Position numbers and translations under genes: made by a program
Shown here: in pieces, positions 32,968 to 37,795 of the stretch
Numbering within the stretch: position 1 is the first letter of the stretch
Layout of the letters: each line of letters starts with the position of its first letter
From: Gammaproteobacteria bacterium UBA2810
Lineage (GTDB): Bacteria; Pseudomonadota; Gammaproteobacteria; Enterobacterales; Succinivibrionaceae
DNA: 37,795 nucleotides
Direction: 5' to 3'
Assembly: GCA_002351705.1 (NCBI GenBank)
Contig: DEHC01000063.1
Location: 1-37,795, forward strand
The notes under the pieces: model-generated
The model's input: the letters and a program-made list of their open reading frames with translations, nothing else
Told to the model about the DNA's origin: nothing
Databases searched by the model: none

Positions 32968-34007
32968 TTCCCTCTCCCTCCGTCTGTCCTGCCGCTCACT
33001 GCGGCGTCTCCTGCCGTCTGCTCACCTTCCATCCTTCTCCAGGCCCTGAGGATCTCCTCCCGGAGCTCATCCTCACGGTCATCCCGGATGACGAGCCTCG
33101 TTCTTTCGTACTCCTCACGGCTGATGAGCCCTCCCTCCGCTGCCTTCCTGAGGAGCGTGTCCCGGAGCTCGCCTGATGTCATCGCGCCTGCCGCGGCCCT
33201 CTCGAAGCCCCTTTCCCTCGAATAGAAGAAGAGCTCCGGCACTGTCGTGACGCCGAGCATGGCGGCCTGACCGGAGTCCGCGCGGAAGTTCCTGAAGAGC
33301 GGCCGGCCTTCAGTTATGAGGTTCTTCCCGTCAAGCGACACGGCGAGCACATCGAAGCCGTACTCACCGGAGAGCGCCGCGACTTTCGGCGCCATTGCCC
33401 GGCAGAACGGGCAGTCAGGCCGGAAGAAGAAGACGAGGCCGGCCTTTCCGGAAAGGCCGCGGAGGATCCTGTCGCCCTCCAGGGCGGCATTCCGGTCAAA
33501 CTCCCGCTGGGCAAATGATGCCTGCGGGCGGCGGAAGTTCTCGTCAGCGAGGGGATTTCCGGCAACGGCGGACTGCGCCGCGTCGGCGAAGGCCGATGCC
33601 CGGTCCTGCATCAGCCTCTGCACGTAGAACCAGGCGAGGACGTTCTCGCGCGTCGGACTGTCTATCGCGGCGTCAAGGAACCTCTGCGCGTTCCTCCGGA
33701 GCCAGCTCACCGTAAGCTCCGGGCTCTCCCTGGTGGCTTTCCGGGCCTCCTTCGGGGCCTGCTCCTCCTGCGTTTCCTTTTCATCGGAATTCCTGTCAGG
33801 TACGGTCTCGTACCAGAACCAGCCGCCTGCAGGCGTGTCGAAGATGGACGCGGAGGCTGGCAGGGAATTGAGCAGGAGCGATGCGGCGAGTGCCGGGGCG
33901 GCGAGAAGCGATCTGATCGGGTGGATTTCCGGTAAAGGCGGGGAGGCCCTCCGCCCGGGCGCCACGGACATGTACCGGCGCCCGCCGCCTTTTTTGCAGA
34001 TGTTCAT
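32964..34007 (-). CDS. traF: Conjugal transfer pilus assembly protein TraF, thioredoxin-fold with CPFC
   Basis: The 347-residue protein has an extended N-terminus and a signal (about 30-54, PASASIF). It has the TraF region (WFYVQRLMQDRASAFAD, NPLADENFRRP) and a thioredoxin-like domain with the redox motif DCPFC (C199 and C202) and a cis-proline candidate (TVPE, P256). TraF assists pilus assembly in the periplasm. The CPFC suggests an active thiol-disulfide role, perhaps for the Cys-containing TraH. Ribosome binding site GAGG lies 8 nt before the ATG. It is the first gene of the overlapping traF-traH-traG operon, after the terminator of the Sel1 gene. Confidence 0.86.
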   Translation of the reverse strand: MNICKKGGGRRYMSVAPGRRASPPLPEIHPIRSLLAAPALAASLLLNSLPASASIFDTPAGGWFWYETVPDRNSDEKETQEEQAPKEARKATRESPELTVSWLRRNAQRFLDAAIDSPTRENVLAWFYVQRLMQDRASAFADAAQSAVAGNPLADENFRRPQASFAQREFDRNAALEGDRILRGLSGKAGLVFFFRPDCPFCRAMAPKVAALSGEYGFDVLAVSLDGKNLITEGRPLFRNFRADSGQAAMLGVTTVPELFFYSRERGFERAAAGAMTSGELRDTLLRKAAEGGLISREEYERTRLVIRDDREDELREEILRAWRRMEGEQTAGDAAVSGRTDGGRGK

Positions 34008-34063
34008 GAGAAGTCCTCTTTTTTGGGGAGTATTCTCAGACCGGGGGATAAGCGCTCCTTATG

Positions 34064-34091
34064 AAAAAAGCCCCCGCTGCGGGGGGCTTTT
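34064..34091. terminator. Bidirectional-looking intrinsic terminator between Sel1 and traF
   Basis: The GC-rich stem GCCCCC-GCTGC-GGGGGC (34070-34086 region) has AAAAAA on the left and TTTT on the right, so U-tracts lie on both strands. On the - strand it ends the Sel1-repeat gene 45 nt after its stop and separates it from traF. Confidence 0.8.
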
Positions 34092-34133
34092 CGGGAGCAG
34101 GCGAGCTCACGGGTTAAAAGACGGAGTACGGGA

Positions 34134-34817
34134 TCAGACCGGAACGTTGTCTATGAGGTACTGCCTCAGGCTGTCGTCAATGCCTTTCTGCCGGTGCTCC
34201 TCCTTTACCTCGGCGGCTCTTTTCCTGACCCTTTCGATGAATCCATCCGCATACTCCCTGACCTTTCCGCAGAGACGCAGCGGGATCTTCCGGAGGACGC
34301 GCTCCGCGGCGGCATTTCCGCGCTCTATGCCCTGGTCAGCGGCCGCCTTGTACCAGGCATAGGCAAAGGACAGTCTTTTCCTGATGCCGCGGCCCTCCTC
34401 GCGGGCCCGTCCCATCTCAAAGAGCGCGTGAGGCTCGCAGTTTGCCGCGGCCTTCTTTATGTACTCAATTGCGCGGTCAAGGTTTATCGGCATCGCGAGT
34501 CCTTCCTGGTAGAAGATCCCCATCTCGCAGGAGGCGAAGTCGTCGCCGAGGTTCGATGCCTTGAAGAATAGGTCTGCTGCGCGGCGCGGATCCGCGGTGA
34601 CCCCGAGGCCCTCGAGGTACATGAGACCGAGGAGCACCGTTGCGCTGACATGGTCCCTGTCCGAGGCTTTTTTGAAGAACATCGACGACTCGAAGGGGCG
34701 TCTCGGGATGCCGTCCGCGCCGTCTCGCATGAGCACGGCGAGGCGGTAGGAGGCCTCTGTGTCCCCTTCGTCCGAGGCCTTTCTCAGCTCTTTCTCCAGT
34801 TCTGAATATTCTGTCAT
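34134..34817 (-). CDS. Sel1-like repeat protein
   Basis: The protein is 227 residues from the ATG at 34817, or 232 from a GTG at 34832. It has a helical Sel1-repeat region: A-x-x-x-L-x-x-x-Y-x-x-G-x-G-V patterns at LLGLMYLEGLGVTADPRRAADLF, then EMGIFYQEGLAMP and EMGRAREEGRGI. Sel1 repeats act in protein-protein contacts. No signal peptide or membrane segment is seen, so it is cytoplasmic. The C-terminus is charged and coiled. It precedes the traF operon but is separated by a terminator. The function is unknown. Confidence 0.85.
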   Translation of the reverse strand: MTEYSELEKELRKASDEGDTEASYRLAVLMRDGADGIPRRPFESSMFFKKASDRDHVSATVLLGLMYLEGLGVTADPRRAADLFFKASNLGDDFASCEMGIFYQEGLAMPINLDRAIEYIKKAAANCEPHALFEMGRAREEGRGIRKRLSFAYAWYKAAADQGIERGNAAAERVLRKIPLRLCGKVREYADGFIERVRKRAAEVKEEHRQKGIDDSLRQYLIDNVPV

Positions 34818-34994
34818 CTCGTCTTTTCTCACTGTATGCCTTTATGTACAGGCAGTCTGCTACTTTAACAGGAGGGCAGTAGCGGATGGTGAAATAAATT
34901 CACTCTGGGATGACATTACTGGTGTTCTGAATGATGTTTTTCCTCTTGCTTTCTGATCCGGAGCATATCTGCGCTCCCCGGGCCGGGACTTTTC

Positions 34995-35372
34995 TTATTC
35001 CTCCTCCCCGCAGCAGGCGAACTTCAGCGTCTCGTCGATCATCATATGGAGGAAATGGTTCTGCTTTGACTTCACCGCATGGTAGATGACCTCGCGCCCG
35101 CTCCTCTCCGAGGTGACGAGGCCTGAGGCCTTGAGCTGCCTTAAGTGGTGGGACACGGCGGGGCTCGACATCCCGATCATCTCCGATATCCCGCTCACTC
35201 CGGTCCTGGTGTGGCAGAGGAGCCAGAAGATCCTGAGCCTGGTCGGATCGCCGAGGAGCGAGAACACGCCTGATGCCTGCTCGAAGCTCGTGAGATCCGA
35301 GCCCCTTTCTCTGACCGCGCCTTCGCTGCCGTGCTCGGGCGCGGTGCTTTCTCCAGCGCTCTCTTCCGCCAT
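34995..35372 (-). CDS. ArsR/SmtB-family metal-responsive repressor
   Basis: The 125-residue protein has a winged helix-turn-helix: FSLLGDPTRLRIFWLL, then ISEMIGMSSPAVSHHLRQLKASGLVTSERSGREVIYHAV. The C-terminal part has KQNHFLHMMIDETLKFACCGEEE, with candidate ligands His, His, Asp and Cys-Cys. The ELCVCD motif of SmtB/CadC helix alpha-3 is replaced by GVSGIS, so metal sensing would use the C-terminal site. It is divergent from the HMA/P-ATPase genes with a palindrome in the gap, so it probably represses them until metal (Zn, Cd or Pb) binds. The ligand identity is inferred from context. Confidence 0.9.
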   Translation of the reverse strand: MAEESAGESTAPEHGSEGAVRERGSDLTSFEQASGVFSLLGDPTRLRIFWLLCHTRTGVSGISEMIGMSSPAVSHHLRQLKASGLVTSERSGREVIYHAVKSKQNHFLHMMIDETLKFACCGEEE

Positions 35373-35523
35373 TCTCTCTGTCCTGTCCTTGTTTTCAGTA
35401 ATCCAATTGTGCCTGCAAGGCTGCCGGATTTTTGCACAGCCCTGCAGCAGGCGGCATTTTACTACCGAGCTTATGCCTTTTCCCGTACGCCTTCCGCAAT
35501 ATGAAAAATCCTGCGGAAATCCG

Positions 35524-35551
35524 TTGACAGTCCGGATTTCGGTGGTATAAA
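35524..35551 (+). promoter_or_regulatory. Sigma-70 promoter of the HMA/P-ATPase unit
   Basis: TTGACA (35524-35529, perfect), 16 nt, TATAAA (35546-35551). It is about 60 nt upstream of the HMA gene. It is the clearest promoter in the window. Confidence 0.75.
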
Positions 35552-35561
35552 TACGTTAACG

Positions 35562-35579
35562 ATTAAACAAATGTTTAAT
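35562..35579. promoter_or_regulatory. Palindromic ArsR-type operator
   Basis: ATTAAACA-AA-TGTTTAAT (35562-35579) is a perfect 8-bp inverted repeat with a 2-nt centre, at about +5 to +22 relative to the predicted transcription start. Bound ArsR protein here would block initiation or elongation. The sequence is A+T-rich, as is usual for ArsR/SmtB operators. Confidence 0.65.
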
Positions 35580-35610
35580 TGTTCATTAAATCAACACAGC
35601 AGGAGTCCCT

Positions 35611-35835
35611 ATGAAAAAGAGCTACAAGATCGATGTTGACTGCGCGAACTGCGCGGCGAAGATGGAAGAGGCTGCGAAAAAGGTCGAGGGCGTCAAAAAC
35701 GCTGCCGTCAACTTCATGCTCCTCAAGATGAACGTCGAGTTCGATGACGGCGCTGAGCCCGCCGCCGTCATGGAGAATGTCCTTGCCGCCTGCAAAAAGG
35801 CCGACAGCGACTGCGAGATTTTCCTCAAGAAATAA
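35611..35835 (+). CDS. Small HMA-domain metallochaperone
   Basis: The 74-residue protein is a single heavy-metal-associated domain. DCANCAAKMEEAAKKVEGV contains the CxxC metal site (C12 and C15 by count), followed by the usual beta-alpha-beta-beta-alpha-beta pattern to the end. Such domains bind Zn, Cd, Cu or Hg. Here it is a separate gene 24 nt before the P-ATPase, which lacks its own N-terminal HMA domain. It therefore probably delivers metal to the pump in trans. Ribosome binding site CAGGAG, 6 nt. Confidence 0.92.
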   Translation: MKKSYKIDVDCANCAAKMEEAAKKVEGVKNAAVNFMLLKMNVEFDDGAEPAAVMENVLAACKKADSDCEIFLKK

Positions 35836-35859
35836 CATCTGTCCCCGGGAGGGATGACT

Positions 35860-37770
35860 ATGACCCCTAAGCAGAAGAAGATGCTGATACGCATCATCGC
35901 GTCAGCGGCGGCGCTTGCCGCAGTGCTCCTCATTCCGTCGGAGGGCATCCTCAGGTTCGCGCTTTTCATGGTCCCGTACCTTATAGCGGGCTATGACGTG
36001 CTCCTCAAGGCAGTGAAGGGCATCAGGAACCTGCAGCCCTTTGACGAGTACTTCCTGATGGCCGTCGCGACCGTGGGCGCCATAGCGCTTGCCGTATACA
36101 GCGGTAGCGGCGACTACACCGAGGCGGTCGCGGTAATGCTCTTCTATCAGGTCGGGGAGTGGTTCCAGGGCTGGGCCGTCGGCAGATCAAGGAAGAACAT
36201 CACCGAGCTCATGGACATCCGGCCCGACTACGCGAACCTCGAGCAGGACGGAAAGACGGAGAGGGTCGATCCGGATGAGGTTGAGCCCGGCTCCGTCATC
36301 GTGGTGAACCCCGGGGAGAAGGTGCCTATCGACGGTACGGTCATTGAGGGAAGCTCCTCACTTGACACCGCGGCGCTCACTGGTGAGAGCATCCCCCGTG
36401 ACATTTCTGCCGGAAGCGCGGTCATAAGCGGCTCGGTGAACCTCTCCGGCGTCATCAGGGTGAGGACGGAGAAGGAGTTCGGCGAGTCGACCGCCTCGAA
36501 AATCCTCGACCTTGTCGAGAACGCGAGCTCGAGGAAGTCGCGCTCGGAGGAGTTCATCACGAAGTTCGCGAGGATCTACACGCCTCTGGTGGTGTTCCTG
36601 GCGCTCGCCCTCGCCATCCTTCCTCCGCTTGTGAGGATTCTTTTCCTGTCAGCTGCTCCGGAGTGGAATGTCTGGATTTACCGCGCGCTCATCTTCCTTG
36701 TCATCAGCTGCCCGTGCGCGCTCGTGATCTCGATCCCCCTCTCGTTCTTCGCCGGGCTCGGCGGCGCGAGCAGGGCGGGAGTGCTCATCAAGGGCTCCAA
36801 CTATATGGAGACGCTCTCGAAGGCTGACACGCTGGTCTTCGACAAGACCGGGACGCTTACGAAGGGCGTTTTCGAGGTGAGCGCCATCCACCGCGCGGGC
36901 GTTGACGACCGGACGCTCCTCCGCGCCGCTGCCGGGGCGGAGAGCGCCTCGTCGCACCCGATAGCGAAAAGCCTTGAGCGGGCCTATGACGGGAAGTTCA
37001 GCCGGGGGGACATCACTGACATCCATGAGACCGGCGGCCGCGGCGTCTCGGGTCTCGTTGACGGAAAGAGGGTGCTCGCGGGGAGCGCGAGGTTCCTCCG
37101 GGAGAACGGCATTGAGCCCAGGGAGTGCACTGAGGCCGGCACCATTGTCCATGTCGCTATCGACGGGAAGTACGCCGGGCACATCCACATCTCCGACGTC
37201 ATCAAGGAGACGAGTCCTGCGGCGGTGAGGGCGCTCCGGAAGGCAGGCGTTAAAAAGACTGTCATGCTGACAGGCGATGCTGAGGCCGCGGCAAGGACTG
37301 TCGCCTCGGAGATCGGTATCGACGAGGTGAGGAGCGGGCTCCTCCCGCAGGACAAGGTCACGGAGATCGAGAAAATCATCGGGGACAATAAGGCCGGAAA
37401 GACCGCCTTCGCCGGCGACGGCATCAATGACGCGCCGGTCCTCTCGAGGGCTGATGTAGGCATAGCGATGGGCGCCCTGGGCTCTGACGCCGCGATTGAG
37501 GCTGCCGACGTGGTGCTGATGGATGACAACCCGCTGAAGATCGCCACTGCCATCAGGATCGCGAAGAAGTGCATGGCGATAGTCTGGGAGAACATCGTCT
37601 TCGCCATCACAATCAAGGTCCTCTGCCTCATCCTGGGCGCAGTCGGCATAGCCAACATGTGGTTCGCCATCTTCGCCGATGTCGGCGTCATGATCCTCTG
37701 CGTGCTCAACGCGATAAGGACGCTGATGATCGCGGGGATTGAGCGCACTGTCGAGGAGGACGGGAAATAA
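35860..37770 (+). CDS. Heavy-metal-translocating P-type ATPase (Zn/Cd/Pb group, without N-terminal HMA domain)
   Basis: The 636-residue pump starts at 35860, the second ATG of a pair; GGGAGGG is 6 nt before it, while it abuts the first ATG at 35854. Motifs: TGES (about 174-177), CPC in SCPCAL (about 284-286), phosphorylated DKTGT (about 328-332), HP (about 366-367), GDGINDAP (about 518-525). The last helices read FADVGVMILCVLNAIRTL, with the Asp typical of the Zn/Cd/Pb subgroup. It lacks the N-terminal HMA domain; the gene upstream supplies one. It exports metal at the inner membrane. The divergent ArsR gene and the palindrome indicate metal induction. Confidence 0.93.
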   Translation: MTPKQKKMLIRIIASAAALAAVLLIPSEGILRFALFMVPYLIAGYDVLLKAVKGIRNLQPFDEYFLMAVATVGAIALAVYSGSGDYTEAVAVMLFYQVGEWFQGWAVGRSRKNITELMDIRPDYANLEQDGKTERVDPDEVEPGSVIVVNPGEKVPIDGTVIEGSSSLDTAALTGESIPRDISAGSAVISGSVNLSGVIRVRTEKEFGESTASKILDLVENASSRKSRSEEFITKFARIYTPLVVFLALALAILPPLVRILFLSAAPEWNVWIYRALIFLVISCPCALVISIPLSFFAGLGGASRAGVLIKGSNYMETLSKADTLVFDKTGTLTKGVFEVSAIHRAGVDDRTLLRAAAGAESASSHPIAKSLERAYDGKFSRGDITDIHETGGRGVSGLVDGKRVLAGSARFLRENGIEPRECTEAGTIVHVAIDGKYAGHIHISDVIKETSPAAVRALRKAGVKKTVMLTGDAEAAARTVASEIGIDEVRSGLLPQDKVTEIEKIIGDNKAGKTAFAGDGINDAPVLSRADVGIAMGALGSDAAIEAADVVLMDDNPLKIATAIRIAKKCMAIVWENIVFAITIKVLCLILGAVGIANMWFAIFADVGVMILCVLNAIRTLMIAGIERTVEEDGK

Positions 37771-37795
37771 ATCTTCCTCCTGGAATGGAATGAAA

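Noticed and set aside
1..37795. CRISPR array, tRNA or rRNA
   Set aside because: No regularly spaced identical repeats, no cloverleaf-like sequence and no rRNA segment were seen on reading either strand.

Overview
The window looks like a GC-rich gammaproteobacterial chromosome. The evidence is an E. coli-like AmpD, an Fe-type SodB, a DUF945/YdgA-like protein, F-type TraF/TraH/TraG and a ZntA-type metal pump. A gut Succinivibrionaceae-like host is possible, but that is inference and no rRNA or tRNA marker is present. The first 4.6 kb is visibly more A+T-rich than the rest and looks acquired.

Layout. Positions 1-4568 hold the 3' part of a very large protein with two GHKL (Hsp90/sacsin-like) ATPase modules. 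Positions 4.8-7.9 kb carry envelope genes on the + strand: two small lipoproteins, a DUF945 protein and ampD. Positions 7.9-10.5 kb hold an EamA transporter, sodB and a LysR regulator on the - strand. The regulator is divergent from an alpha/beta hydrolase (10.6-11.5 kb). Between regulator and hydrolase lie four ATC-N9-GAT operator-like boxes at an exact 33-bp period. Positions 11.5-22.3 kb hold a small exported protein and two tandem, paralogous c-di-GMP-type signalling proteins of about 1630 residues. The promoter-proximal copy is split by a one-base shift in a six-G run and is the only one with a complete EAL catalytic set. The intact copy has a degenerate EAL.

Positions 22.9-29.2 kb hold a Dam-family methylase with a DSPY motif, a large ATPase-LuxR (MalT-like) regulator and three paralogous small four-cysteine proteins. 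A promoter-like motif (CTACAC-N4-GTGTAG, extended to GTGTAGTNTAY, then 16 nt, then a CATAAT-like -10) occurs upstream of the regulator and upstream of two of the three small genes. The third small gene has a truncated IS110 transposase where its promoter should be. I regard this as the best candidate for an undescribed regulon. Next to it is an overlapping traF-traH-traG operon without other transfer genes in view (29.2-34.0 kb).

The right end has a Sel1-repeat protein, then an ArsR-family repressor divergent from a separate HMA metallochaperone and a Zn/Cd-type P-ATPase. The shared gap contains a sigma-70-like promoter overlapped downstream by a palindrome.

I saw no tRNA, rRNA, CRISPR array, replication origin or att site. 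Most neighbouring transcription units are separated by recognisable intrinsic terminators, listed individually.
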